Part shown: positions 1 through 7,140 of the stretch, piece by piece
Layout of the letters: every line of letters starts with the position of its first letter
Numbering within the stretch: the stretch's first letter is position 1
From: an uncultured Roseburia sp.
GTDB lineage: Bacteria; Bacillota; Clostridia; Lachnospirales; Lachnospiraceae
NCBI GenBank assembly: GCA_910584215.1
Contig: CAJTYI010000100.1
Span: forward strand, 1-10,248
Direction of reading: 5' to 3'
DNA: 10,248 nucleotides
Position numbers and translations under genes: made by a program
The notes under the pieces: generated by a model
The model's database searches: none
Told to the model about the DNA's origin: nothing
The model's input: only the letters and a program-made list of their open reading frames with translations

Positions 1-1221
1 GCGCCTGCCGTTGCCGGTAGTCTCGGCCATACGCTGCTCCAATGTGCCGCTCGCCATACTCTTGCGAAAAGAATCGCGAAAACGCTGATTCATATACAAA
101 ATAACATCCCGCAGCGGGTCCTTGACATAGATGCCGCACGCCACATTCTCGAGTATTGCATCCAGTGAAGCGTAAGAACTTGTCAGGGAATCTTTGGCAA
201 TCCGTTTCGTCAGGATACTCTGCACAATGCGCTTTACGTCATTGATAAACTTAATGTCGTTGACTTCCCAGATGCGCTCCCTGTTCTTCTCACAAAAACA
301 AAGATACCTCGCGGTACCGCCATCCACCTCGACCGGTAAAAATATCGCCGCTTTCCATTCCATGAGCGCAAAAAATTCACTAAACTCGTCCGGCATCATC
401 GAATTGGATGAGATCATATAGGGTTTGCTGTTAAAAAACGGAAGCTCACTGGCCGGCTTCCCTTCGATCTTATCTTTTGCCGAGACATTCTCCGGCGAGA
501 CATACGCACAAAGCACGGTCACGTTCTGGCTGTCCGGGTCGCGCAGCATAAGCATTGCCTCAGAAATATCCATATAAATGCAGACTTCTTTTAAAATGGT
601 GTCCGCCACTTTCTCAAATGCGCTCTCGGACTCTAACATGCGCACAACAGAGGTCATCGTCTCATTGCGCCTAAGCTCTGCCTCCATCTGTGTCTGGGCG
701 CTGCGGCTCTTGCGAAATGCCTCCTGGGCGATCAGCTCTTCCATCTTGACCGCAAACATTTGCTTGGAGAGCGTCGCCAAAAATTCCAGAGACTTATAGA
801 AACGTTCCGGCGTCGTGCGCAAAATGTAATCGGGCACGTCGTCATCCTCTCCCTCTAAAGCTTCCATGACGCCGATCACCACCCAGATCGCGGCTGTCTC
901 TCCTCCGACGCTGATGACCACGCCGCACATCTTCATGCCGTCTCTGCAATTTTCCTCGATAAATTGATTGTCATTTTGGCCGATCAGTTTATGTAACAGA
1001 GCGACATGCATATCCATGTTGACCCACTGATGTAGGTACTCTAATTCTTCTCTCGAACCATACGCCTTGGTAATAACTCCGTTCTTCTTGCTAAGACACG
1101 ACAGGTAGACATGATTTGCATCACAGAACCGATCCTGCAGATTCTGCATCAGGGAAGCATCCAATAGCCCCGATTCGTCTTTCAGTTGTCTCTCTGTATT
1201 TTTCCGAATAAAAAATGCCAT
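1..1221 (-). CDS. Sensor protein, PocR-like/GAF/PAS, C-terminus beyond window
   Basis: This reading frame is open from an ATG at 1221 to the left edge, giving 407 visible residues with no stop. The start is supported by a GGGG ribosome binding site 8 nt upstream. Residues about 23-123 resemble a PocR-type ligand-sensing domain, with a 'KKNGVITKAYGS' turn and the hydrophobic strand 'AAIWVVIGVM'. Residues about 155-190 are charged and helical, probably a coiled-coil linker. Residues about 190-340 look like a GAF domain ('FEKVADTILKEVCIYMDIS'). From about 350, 'LDAILENVACGIYVKDP' followed by 'ILYMN' is the usual opening of a PAS domain. No membrane segment is visible, so the protein is probably cytoplasmic. 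In clostridia such sensor stacks usually end in a GGDEF/EAL, histidine kinase or other output domain, but that part is outside the window, so the output is unknown. It lies 32 bp behind the methyltransferase gene and is probably co-transcribed with it. The domain calls are by eye. Confidence 0.8.
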   Translation of the reverse strand, partial: MAFFIRKNTERQLKDESGLLDASLMQNLQDRFCDANHVYLSCLSKKNGVITKAYGSREELEYLHQWVNMDMHVALLHKLIGQNDNQFIEENCRDGMKMCGVVISVGGETAAIWVVIGVMEALEGEDDDVPDYILRTTPERFYKSLEFLATLSKQMFAVKMEELIAQEAFRKSRSAQTQMEAELRRNETMTSVVRMLESESAFEKVADTILKEVCIYMDISEAMLMLRDPDSQNVTVLCAYVSPENVSAKDKIEGKPASELPFFNSKPYMISSNSMMPDEFSEFFALMEWKAAIFLPVEVDGGTARYLCFCEKNRERIWEVNDIKFINDVKRIVQSILTKRIAKDSLTSSYASLDAILENVACGIYVKDPLRDVILYMNQRFRDSFRKSMASGTLEQRMAETTGNGRR

Positions 1222-1253
1222 GTAGCTTACCCCTTTTGCCTGCCGTCTTTACC

Positions 1254-2774
1254 TTATACTGCTCTGATAATAAACAGATGAAATTGTTCCTTTTCGCGTA
1301 TCACAAACTCCTGCAATAGCCGATAATCGCGCCTGATCCGCAGCTGTTTTTTGATAAACGAAACCTCGTTGGCATACAAAATCACCGTACCCTCCGGTGC
1401 CAGGAGTTCTCTTGATTTTTCAAAAAAACGCCTGTAAAATTCATCCATCTCCTCTTTTGTCTTTCTGCCGCGCATCGGCATATTGGTAATGATCTCGTCA
1501 AACAGGTACGCATGGCGAAAATCAAAATAATCCCTGTGAATAAAATGAATCTGCTCTCCCGCCGCCGCGGCATTTTCCCGCGCAAAATTGACAGCGTCAC
1601 CATAGATGTCAATGCCGTATTTTTCTCTGGCCGAAGCTTGGATATCGCGCTCGATCAACATCGTACCGACGCCGCAAAACGGGTCTAAAATCTGTGCATT
1701 CTCTTTCAGATACGGCCGCGCCAACGCCACAAGAACCGCCGCAAGCGACGGGTGAATCGAGGCCGACACCGCATGTCTGCGGTAAGAAAACCGGCCTGCC
1801 GTAAGCGAAGGAATCCGCACAAACGGCAGAAACCCGTTTTCTTTTGCTGCAAGCAGGCGAAACTCTATCTCATATGTTTTCGGGGAATTTATAAATCTCC
1901 TGCCGGAAATCTCCTCCATCTGCTGGCTGAAAGCTTTGACAAAGGCGCTCTTTTCATCCGGCCCCATGGCCGACCTGACATCCAACCGAAAATAAAATAC
2001 CTCCCCGCCATCCAAACAGGCAGAGAGCATCTCATAAATCCCGGACTCCCACACCGCCTTTACGGCATCTTTCGGTGTGTTCTTCACCCGCTCTTTTACC
2101 GGAACGCAGAGCAAAAGCTCGCGGTACGTCCGCAGCTTTACAAACGGCAAAAGCTCGCGGCTTTTCACCAGCACGCCAAGCGGATGCAGCTTTGCGCTGC
2201 GCTTTACCGACGCAGAAATTTTTGCCGCCTCCTCCAGAATCACTTCGCCCTGCCTGTGGTTTGCGGTGAGCAAAAACTTCTGCTCTGCGGCAAAGCCGAC
2301 AAATCTGTGGCGGCCAAGCCCCTCAATGCCAACGATCAACTCCTCAAGCTGCCGCAGCTCTGTCGCAATATGCTTTTTTTCGTCCTTGGCCGGCACATAG
2401 CTGGCCAGCTCTTTTCGCCGCGCCTTAAGCTTTTCGATATATGCGGAAGCATCCAGTTTTTGCAGGGCAGTCAGATAGGCGCTTTTCACAAACAGCGTTT
2501 CCTCACTCTGATAATGCGCATACAGTTCATCCACAGCAGACTGCAGCCCCAAATCTCCCAGCAAAAGCGCCGCATTCTTGCGCACCTTTGGCTCATTGTC
2601 CGCCAACAATCCTATTATGTTCGCACCGTCACCCACACACTCCGGCAATTGCTGCCGGCTGGCATCCTCTCTTAAGATACCGCGCAGACAGCTTAAATTC
2701 TGCCTTACATGATCTCCACGTACCAGCTCGCCCCAACACTTCTCAAACGTGATCTCTTCTTGTTTTTGTGTCAT
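1254..2774 (-). CDS. HEAT-repeat protein fused to THUMP/UPF0020-type SAM methyltransferase
   Basis: This is a 506-residue protein with a two-part layout. Residues about 50-120 look like HEAT-type helical repeats ('LLADNEPKVRKNAALLLGDL', then a second helix pair). Residues about 255-340 resemble the THUMP-like region that precedes the catalytic domain in RlmL/TrmN proteins. The C-terminal 170 residues are a class I Rossmann methyltransferase of the UPF0020 family, with motif I 'DPFCGVGTMLIE' at 364-375 and acidic residues at 'GIDIYGD' (387-393). Motif IV is 'TNMPMRGR' at 430-437, not the usual NPPY. Family members methylate guanine N2 in tRNA or rRNA, so an RNA methyltransferase role is inferred. 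The exact substrate cannot be read from the sequence. The start at 2774 has an AGG ribosome binding site, but that whole start region is duplicated just upstream. The gene lies 92 bp behind the small membrane protein gene. Confidence 0.85.
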   Translation of the reverse strand: MTQKQEEITFEKCWGELVRGDHVRQNLSCLRGILREDASRQQLPECVGDGANIIGLLADNEPKVRKNAALLLGDLGLQSAVDELYAHYQSEETLFVKSAYLTALQKLDASAYIEKLKARRKELASYVPAKDEKKHIATELRQLEELIVGIEGLGRHRFVGFAAEQKFLLTANHRQGEVILEEAAKISASVKRSAKLHPLGVLVKSRELLPFVKLRTYRELLLCVPVKERVKNTPKDAVKAVWESGIYEMLSACLDGGEVFYFRLDVRSAMGPDEKSAFVKAFSQQMEEISGRRFINSPKTYEIEFRLLAAKENGFLPFVRIPSLTAGRFSYRRHAVSASIHPSLAAVLVALARPYLKENAQILDPFCGVGTMLIERDIQASAREKYGIDIYGDAVNFARENAAAAGEQIHFIHRDYFDFRHAYLFDEIITNMPMRGRKTKEEMDEFYRRFFEKSRELLAPEGTVILYANEVSFIKKQLRIRRDYRLLQEFVIREKEQFHLFIIRAV

Positions 2775-2806
2775 ATTTTACCTATTTTCTGTGTCATATT
2801 TTACCT
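2767..2806 (-). repeat. Tandem duplication of a translation start region
   Basis: The 17-bp sequence AGGTAAAATATGACACA (minus strand) occurs perfectly twice, at 2767-2783 and 2790-2806, with a 23-bp period. Each copy carries a ribosome binding core (AGG), an ATG and an ACA codon. The downstream copy starts the HEAT-methyltransferase gene. The upstream copy starts an eight-codon frame described separately. Both copies lie on the 5' side of the coding region and keep identical spacing between AGG and ATG, so both could recruit ribosomes. Confidence 0.9.
2771..2797 (-). promoter_or_regulatory. Possible upstream ORF of eight codons coupled to the methyltransferase start
   Basis: The upstream copy of the duplicated start opens the peptide MTQKIGKI and then stops at TGA (2773-2771). 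That stop overlaps the methyltransferase ATG (2774-2772) as ATGA, the usual arrangement for translational coupling. The peptide begins with the same four residues (MTQK) as the methyltransferase, as expected from the duplication. Whether it is translated is unknown. It could lower or tune initiation at the second site, or it could be a neutral by-product of the duplication. Confidence 0.5.
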
Positions 2807-2859
2807 GTTTCCATCTATGTTTACAATAGCACAAAAGTCTTACGCATCATGCCCCGCCT

Positions 2860-2882
2860 GCGCCCGCTACATCCGCGGGCGC
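2860..2882. other. GC-rich hairpin across the end of the small membrane protein gene
   Basis: The arms GCGCCCGC (2860-2867) and GCGGGCGC (2875-2882) pair perfectly over 8 bp with a 7-nt loop. The loop and inner arm include the stop codon of the 92-residue gene on the minus strand. No run of T follows on the minus strand, so it does not look like a classical intrinsic terminator. It may slow ribosomes or protect an mRNA 3' end, which is inference. Confidence 0.55.
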
Positions 2883-3145
2883 TGCTTGGATTCTTTGTCT
2901 TTGTCCTTAAAATAGTCACTCAGCATATAACCGACACACCACACCGCGCCGGCCAAAGACAGATAGATAAACACCTCGATCAGGGCTCCTACCAAAGTCA
3001 TTACGCTAAGCTGCCGTGCACCGAATGCTAGCACAAGCCCCCACACGGTCTTGGATAAAATCATGTACGCTCCCACATAGCACCAGCCCAAAATTCCTGC
3101 AAAATAGCATAAGAGTGCCAATAATCTCCTCCAAGAAATTCTCAT
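2867..3145 (-). CDS. Small hydrophobic membrane protein of unknown function
   Basis: This is a 92-residue protein that I do not recognise. It has a short basic N-terminus (MRISWRR) and a hydrophobic stretch at about 8-30 that contains Cys13 and Cys22. A second, longer hydrophobic segment follows at about 48-76, and then a highly charged C-terminal tail (KDKDKESKQRPR). Two membrane spans with the positive tail in the cytoplasm is the simplest reading. Its ATG overlaps the nrdG stop codon (ATGA, 3145-3142), and a GAGGAGG-rich ribosome binding region sits inside the end of nrdG. Translation is therefore probably coupled to nrdG. This tight link supports it being a real gene, but gives no function. 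Confidence 0.75.
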   Translation of the reverse strand: MRISWRRLLALLCYFAGILGWCYVGAYMILSKTVWGLVLAFGARQLSVMTLVGALIEVFIYLSLAGAVWCVGYMLSDYFKDKDKESKQRPRM

Positions 3146-3684
3146 CTTCCCTTTTCCTCCTCATTTTCATATATATCCAGCAGCAGCCCGCTCTCCCGCC
3201 ATTTGCGCAGATCAATGACGCGCTGGTTCGCAGAACCTTTAAACTTTAGCATCATAGATGCCAACTCCTCCACAAAGGGACCATCGACCAGAACATCGAC
3301 ACATTCCAACATGGCGTCGGTCACCTCTGTATGGCACTTCCCTTCGGCAGTCAAATCTTCATCCAGCAGATACCCCGTGTAAGCCCATATATCCTTGGCA
3401 GGAAAACGCTGCCGTACTCTTTGCAAAAACGGCAGCAGCGCGCGCTGATTCTCCGGCTCAAAAGGGTCTCCGCCAAGCAGCGTAAGGCCGCTGATGTAGT
3501 CCGGCTCTAAGGAAGAGAGCAGCTCCTCCTCGACCGCGGACGTAAACGGCTCTCCGTGCGCAAAGTCCCATGTCTCTGGCTGAAAGCATCCTTTACAGTG
3601 ATTGCGGCAGCCGGACACAAACAACACGGTCCGCACTCCCGTTCCATTGGCGATATCGCAGTACTTGATTGCTGAATAATTCAT
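3142..3684 (-). CDS. nrdG: Anaerobic ribonucleoside-triphosphate reductase activating protein
   Basis: This is a 180-residue radical SAM activase that installs the glycyl radical on the class III ribonucleotide reductase NrdD, allowing oxygen-free dNTP synthesis in the cytoplasm. The iron-sulfur cluster motif CxxxCxxC is Cys26, Cys30 and Cys33 (CRNHCKGC). The SAM-contacting 'GGDPF' lies at 71-75. The family's closing signature 'LKFKGSANQRVID' lies at 146-158. Its length and its 'IKYCDIANGTGVRTVLFVSGC' opening (residues 6-26) match NrdG. The start at 3684 has a GAGGGG ribosome binding site 4 nt upstream. The reductase gene nrdD, often next to nrdG, is not in this window. nrdG heads its own unit here, divergent from the symporter gene. 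A possible -10 element (TACAAT, minus strand, 3746-3741) lies upstream, without a convincing -35. Confidence 0.95.
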   Translation of the reverse strand: MNYSAIKYCDIANGTGVRTVLFVSGCRNHCKGCFQPETWDFAHGEPFTSAVEEELLSSLEPDYISGLTLLGGDPFEPENQRALLPFLQRVRQRFPAKDIWAYTGYLLDEDLTAEGKCHTEVTDAMLECVDVLVDGPFVEELASMMLKFKGSANQRVIDLRKWRESGLLLDIYENEEEKGR

Positions 3685-3777
3685 AATCCCCTCAAATTTC
3701 TTTTTAAACTTTCATCCTACAATTGACCATATCCGCATATATTGTAACAGAAAACCGGTGGATTGCCTACTTTTTTC

Positions 3778-3806
3778 TTGTCAGAACGCACAAAATATGC
3801 TATTTT
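3778..3806 (+). promoter_or_regulatory. Predicted sigma-70/SigA-type promoter of the symporter operon
   Basis: A -35 element TTGTCA (3778-3783) and a -10 element TATTTT (3801-3806) are separated by exactly 17 bp. Transcription would begin near 3813 and leave a leader of about 210 nt before the symporter ATG at 4026. The -10 is a 4/6 match to consensus, so this is a prediction only. Confidence 0.5.
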
Positions 3807-3828
3807 TTTTATATCAAAACTCTTTTAG

Positions 3829-3885
3829 GCCGCGCCCTTGCGGCAGCGCAGTGAGAAATTCGCGCAGGCGATTTTTAATCATCGC
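3829..3885 (+). other. Cluster of small hairpins in the symporter leader
   Basis: Three short stems follow one another in the predicted leader. They are GCCGC/GCGGC (3829-3833 with 3840-3844, loop 6), GCGC/GCGC (3846-3849 with 3862-3865) and GCGAT/ATCGC (3868-3872 with 3881-3885, loop 8). None matches a riboswitch class that I can recognise: I see no glycine-riboswitch core, T-box sequence or SAM-I core. Together with the strong hairpin at 3917-3954 they suggest a structured leader, but individually they are weak. Confidence 0.35.
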
Positions 3886-3916
3886 TCCAGTTTGGGACGC
3901 AGACGGCACAAATTTA

Positions 3917-3954
3917 AGATCAAAAAATAAGCTGTTTGGCCTATTTTTTGATCT
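3917..3954. other. Strong inverted repeat in the symporter leader
   Basis: A perfect 13-bp inverted repeat, AGATCAAAAAATA (3917-3929) and its complement (3942-3954), is separated by a 12-nt spacer (AGCTGTTTGGCC) that can add a short inner GC pairing. It lies 71 bp before the symporter ATG. As RNA it would be one long stem with its U-run inside the 3' arm. As DNA it is a symmetric AT-rich site that could bind a dimeric repressor. No U-run follows the stem, so it is not a textbook terminator. Confidence 0.8.
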
Positions 3955-4025
3955 AATCTACGTTATTCTATTCCCCCGATAAAGCCGGGAAATCAAACAG
4001 AGCGCGGAAGTGAGGTAAAAAAAAC

Positions 4026-5504
4026 ATGGATGTTATCACAAATGTAAACGACGTTATCAACGGAGTCGTGTGGGGACCTATCGGCCTGTGTCTTTTATTT
4101 ATCGCAGGTTTATTGATGACCTGCCGCACCGGAATCTTCCAGATTCGACATTTTGCCTACTGGATGAAGCATACCATAGGCGCCATTTTTTCCAATCGGC
4201 ATGTCACGGCACACACCGGTAAAAGCGACCGCAGCATCAGCCAGTTTCAGAGTCTTTGCACTGCTCTGGCGGCTACCGTGGGCACCGGCAACATCGTCGG
4301 CGTGGCAGGCGCCCTCATAAGCGGCGGCCCCGGCGCCATCTTTTGGATGTGGATTATGGCTTTCTTTGGCATGATGACTAATTTCTCCGAAAATGTGCTC
4401 GGCATCTTCTACCGCAAGAAAAATGAGCGCGGCGAGTGGTGCGGCGGCGCCATGTACTACCTAAAAGACGGCCTTGGCGCCAAAAAAGGCTTTCAGACCG
4501 TCGGTTCCATTCTGGCAGTGTTATTCAGCTGCTTTTGCATCCTGGCGTCGTTTGGCATCGGCAATATGAGCCAGGTAAACTCGATCGCCAACAACATGAA
4601 CGCCGCTTTCGGACTTCCCAACCACATCACCGGCATCGGACTTGTGATCTTATCGGCGCTCGTGATCTTAGGCGGCCTAAAACGCGTGGCCTCCGTGACG
4701 GAAAAGCTGGTGCCGACCATGGTAGTGTTATATCTGCTGGGTTCCATCGTTATTATCTTCAGCAATATCACCGCCGTTCCGGCTGCATTCGCCGCGATCT
4801 TTAAAGGTGCGTTCGGCGCAAAGGCTGTCGGCGGCGGCATCATCGGTTACGGCATCAAGAGCGCCCTCACGTGGGGTTTTAAGCGCGGCGCTTTCTCGAA
4901 TGAGGCGGGGCTTGGCTCCTCCGTGATGGTACACTCCAATTCCAACGTAAAGGAACCGGTGCAGCAGGGCATGTGGGGCATCTTCGAGGTATTTATGGAC
5001 ACAATCGTCGTCTGTACGCTGACTGCCCTGACCCTCTTAACCTCGGGCCTTGTCAACCTCGAAACCGGAACGATGATCAGCTCTTCCTCCGACGCATCGC
5101 TGGTGGGGGAAGCGTTTGGCACCGTGTTCGGCAGCGCAGGCCCCATGTTTATCGCGATCTCCATCCTGCTGTTTGCCTACTCCACAACGCTTGGCTGGAG
5201 CCACTACGGCAGCAAGGCATTTGAATATTTATTTGGCACCAATGCGGTCATCATTTATAAACTTGTATTTGTCGGCATGATTTTTGTCGGCTCCACGATG
5301 AAGCTCTCCCTCGCATGGGCGTTGTCCGACACGTTCAACGGTCTGATGATGCTGCCCAACCTGGTGGGTGTCGTAGCCCTCAGCGGCACGGTCGCCAAAA
5401 TCACCAAAAACTATATCGCAAGATATTTCCACGGTTCAAACGAAACGCCGCTTTACTCTGCGTTTCCGGAAATACAGCGCGAACAGATGACCAAAAACAG
5501 CTGA
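4026..5504 (+). CDS. Sodium:alanine/glycine symporter, AGCS family
   Basis: This 492-residue integral membrane protein imports a small neutral amino acid (alanine or glycine in characterised relatives) together with sodium. Family landmarks are 'ALAATVGTGNIVGVAGAL' at 80-97, which contains the substrate and ion-site GTGN turn, then 'GPGAIFWMWIMAFFGM' at 101-116, the AGCS signature. 'GFKRGAFSNEAGLGS' follows at 284-298. About ten or more hydrophobic spans are spread along the whole length, and the length is normal for the family, so the gene appears intact. The start at 4026 has a GAGG ribosome binding site about 10 nt upstream. It is preceded by a long structured leader and followed 25 bp later by a HAD phosphatase gene. 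Which amino acid it carries cannot be told from sequence. Confidence 0.93.
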   Translation: MDVITNVNDVINGVVWGPIGLCLLFIAGLLMTCRTGIFQIRHFAYWMKHTIGAIFSNRHVTAHTGKSDRSISQFQSLCTALAATVGTGNIVGVAGALISGGPGAIFWMWIMAFFGMMTNFSENVLGIFYRKKNERGEWCGGAMYYLKDGLGAKKGFQTVGSILAVLFSCFCILASFGIGNMSQVNSIANNMNAAFGLPNHITGIGLVILSALVILGGLKRVASVTEKLVPTMVVLYLLGSIVIIFSNITAVPAAFAAIFKGAFGAKAVGGGIIGYGIKSALTWGFKRGAFSNEAGLGSSVMVHSNSNVKEPVQQGMWGIFEVFMDTIVVCTLTALTLLTSGLVNLETGTMISSSSDASLVGEAFGTVFGSAGPMFIAISILLFAYSTTLGWSHYGSKAFEYLFGTNAVIIYKLVFVGMIFVGSTMKLSLAWALSDTFNGLMMLPNLVGVVALSGTVAKITKNYIARYFHGSNETPLYSAFPEIQREQMTKNS

Positions 5505-5529
5505 CAGGCAAAAGGACTTACATACTATT

Positions 5530-6324
5530 ATGAAAAAAATAGCTTTTTTTGATATCGACGGCACGCTCACCTCAGAAATAGACAGGGAAATACCAGAAAG
5601 CACGATCTTTGCGATACGCCGTGCCAGAGAAAACGGACATTTGATGTTTATCAATACAGGAAGATGTTTTCAGAACGTCGAAACCCGTTTCCGGGACATC
5701 GGTTTTGACGGGTACGTCTGCGGCTGCGGCACCAACGTTTACTGCGGCGGCAGAAGTATCTTTTACAGACAGGTAAACAGCGCCGTCACTGCTGCCATAC
5801 TCTCCATTGCCAGGAAAGTAAACATCGACATACTTTTTGAGGCCAGAGATTATGTCAGCTACGACCTGACCAGGCCGCTGCGGCATATCGACGCGATAAG
5901 GCAGTACGAAGCTTTCCTCGCGCGGCAGTACGATATGTCCGTGACACCGGACATGCCCGGATTTACCTGCGACAAGTTTGTCATATGGTTTGAGACCGAG
6001 CGCCAACTGAGGGAATTTCGCCGCGTCAGCGACCAATGGTTTGCCTGCATCGACCGCCACGGCCAGTTTCGGGAGTTTGTACCCCACGGCTGCTCTAAGG
6101 CAACCGGTATGCAGCTGGTGCTCGATTATTACTGTCTGCCAAAATCAAACGCCTACGCGTTTGGCGACAGCAACAACGATCTTTCCATGCTCTCCTATCT
6201 GCCCAACAGCATCGCCATGGGCAACGCCTATCCCCCCTCGCTGAAAGAGCGCGTTTCGTATGTGACCGCGGCAGCGAGCGCGGACGGCGTCAAATTAGCT
6301 TTAGAGCATTTCGGTTTTATATAA
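5530..6324 (+). CDS. Cof-type HAD-superfamily phosphatase
   Basis: This 264-residue protein is a HAD hydrolase of the Cof/IIB type, which dephosphorylates small phosphorylated metabolites such as sugar phosphates or nucleotides. Motif I is 'FFDIDGTLT', with nucleophile Asp8 and acid/base Asp10. Motif II is 'FINTGR' with Thr43. Motif III is Lys190 in 'GCSKATGMQ', and motif IV is 'GDSNND' at 212-217. The cap domain between about 85 and 180 fits the IIB subclass, and the length is normal. The ribosome binding site (AAAGGA, about 13 nt from the ATG) is weak and rather distant. It stands 25 bp behind the symporter and is likely co-transcribed. The last 24 bp overlap the convergent methyltransferase gene. 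The substrate is unknown. Confidence 0.9.
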   Translation: MKKIAFFDIDGTLTSEIDREIPESTIFAIRRARENGHLMFINTGRCFQNVETRFRDIGFDGYVCGCGTNVYCGGRSIFYRQVNSAVTAAILSIARKVNIDILFEARDYVSYDLTRPLRHIDAIRQYEAFLARQYDMSVTPDMPGFTCDKFVIWFETERQLREFRRVSDQWFACIDRHGQFREFVPHGCSKATGMQLVLDYYCLPKSNAYAFGDSNNDLSMLSYLPNSIAMGNAYPPSLKERVSYVTAAASADGVKLALEHFGFI

Positions 6325-7092
6325 GATATCAATGGTATGCGCGCCGGCGCCTATAAGCTCTGGCCGTTCGCAGGTGGCAAGGTGGTACGCCATAAACTGC
6401 TCAAACGTTTCTTCGTCCATCTCCTTTAAGGCCGGGCGCATATAGTTTGCCGCACCGTCAGAAGAAATCAACTTCCTGCGCCTAAACCCCGCGGCTTTTG
6501 CCAGACGGTCGATATCTTCGACGCGCACATAATCGTAGAGGTCTTTCTCCTCACCCTGACAGTGAAAATCGTCTGTCAAGCGGTTTTCTTTGAGGCATTT
6601 TCGAATATTCTTTTCTTTGAACGCATAGGTCAGCACCGCATATTCATTCATGCAATACGCAGCCAGAAGGACACCGCCGGTCTTAAGGACACGTTTTGCC
6701 TCAAGCAGCGCTTTCAATTTCTGTTCAAACCCAAACAGATGATACAGCGGGCCAAACAAAAGGGCAATATCAAACGTTTCCTCCGCAAATTTGGACAGAT
6801 TCAGTGCGTTGCCCCATCTGGCATCCACCTTGCTCCCCTTGGCCTTTAACCGTCCCAGGTTATGCTTCACAAGCTCCACCGCCGTTACCTGGTATCCCTC
6901 GTTGGCAAGCGGCACGGCATACCGCCCGGTGCCCGCGCCAATATCGATGATTTTCACCTGCTCTGGCGGCGCCGTCTCCCTTATCGCCTCATGAATATAG
7001 CGCATGGAGGTACGGTATTCGACCTGCCCGTGCCTGGAATTTAGCCGCTTTTCTTCATTAAATTTATTATAGTATTGTTCTAAATCTGTCAC
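6301..7092 (-). CDS. Class I SAM-dependent methyltransferase
   Basis: This is a 263-residue soluble methyltransferase. Motif I is 'IIDIGAGTGRYA' at 48-59, which binds SAM. The acidic residue that holds the ribose is Glu73 in 'VTAVELV', and motif IV is 'FDIALLFGPLYHL' at 107-119, followed by 'RVLKTGGVLLAAY' at 134-146. This pattern belongs to the Methyltransf_11/25-like group, which acts on varied small molecules, and no substrate-specific motif is recognised. The start at 7092 is set by GGGAGG three nucleotides upstream of the ATG, a close but strong ribosome binding site. It lies 111 bp downstream of the phosphatase gene on the same strand, and its 3' end runs into the HAD gene on the opposite strand. 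Confidence 0.85.
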   Translation of the reverse strand: MTDLEQYYNKFNEEKRLNSRHGQVEYRTSMRYIHEAIRETAPPEQVKIIDIGAGTGRYAVPLANEGYQVTAVELVKHNLGRLKAKGSKVDARWGNALNLSKFAEETFDIALLFGPLYHLFGFEQKLKALLEAKRVLKTGGVLLAAYCMNEYAVLTYAFKEKNIRKCLKENRLTDDFHCQGEEKDLYDYVRVEDIDRLAKAAGFRRRKLISSDGAANYMRPALKEMDEETFEQFMAYHLATCERPELIGAGAHTIDILYKTEML

Positions 7093-7140
7093 ATGCGCCT
7101 CCCATGCGTTCCCTCCGCAAACAATCCAGGAATCCTAACA

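Noticed and set aside
1752..2675. A 307-codon open frame on the plus strand inside the methyltransferase gene
   Set aside because: It lies wholly antisense to a gene with clear methyltransferase motifs. Its translation is rich in Arg, His, Cys and Gln with no domain, as expected for a shadow frame.
2860..2882. Intrinsic terminator after the small membrane protein gene
   Set aside because: The stem is strong but no T-run follows on the minus strand, so read-through into the methyltransferase gene is likely.
3720..3750. NrdR box upstream of nrdG
   Set aside because: ACAATATAT near 3738-3746 matches part of the known NrdR palindrome, but the second half is poor and no properly spaced second box is present.
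3881..3910. GGGACGCAGACGG, resembling part of a c-di-GMP-I (GEMM) riboswitch
   Set aside because: The other conserved half (CACAGGGCAAACC-like) is missing upstream, and the region does not fold into the expected two-helix arrangement.
3813..4025. Glycine riboswitch or T-box in the symporter leader
   Set aside because: No glycine aptamer core or T-box sequence could be found, although such elements would fit the downstream gene.
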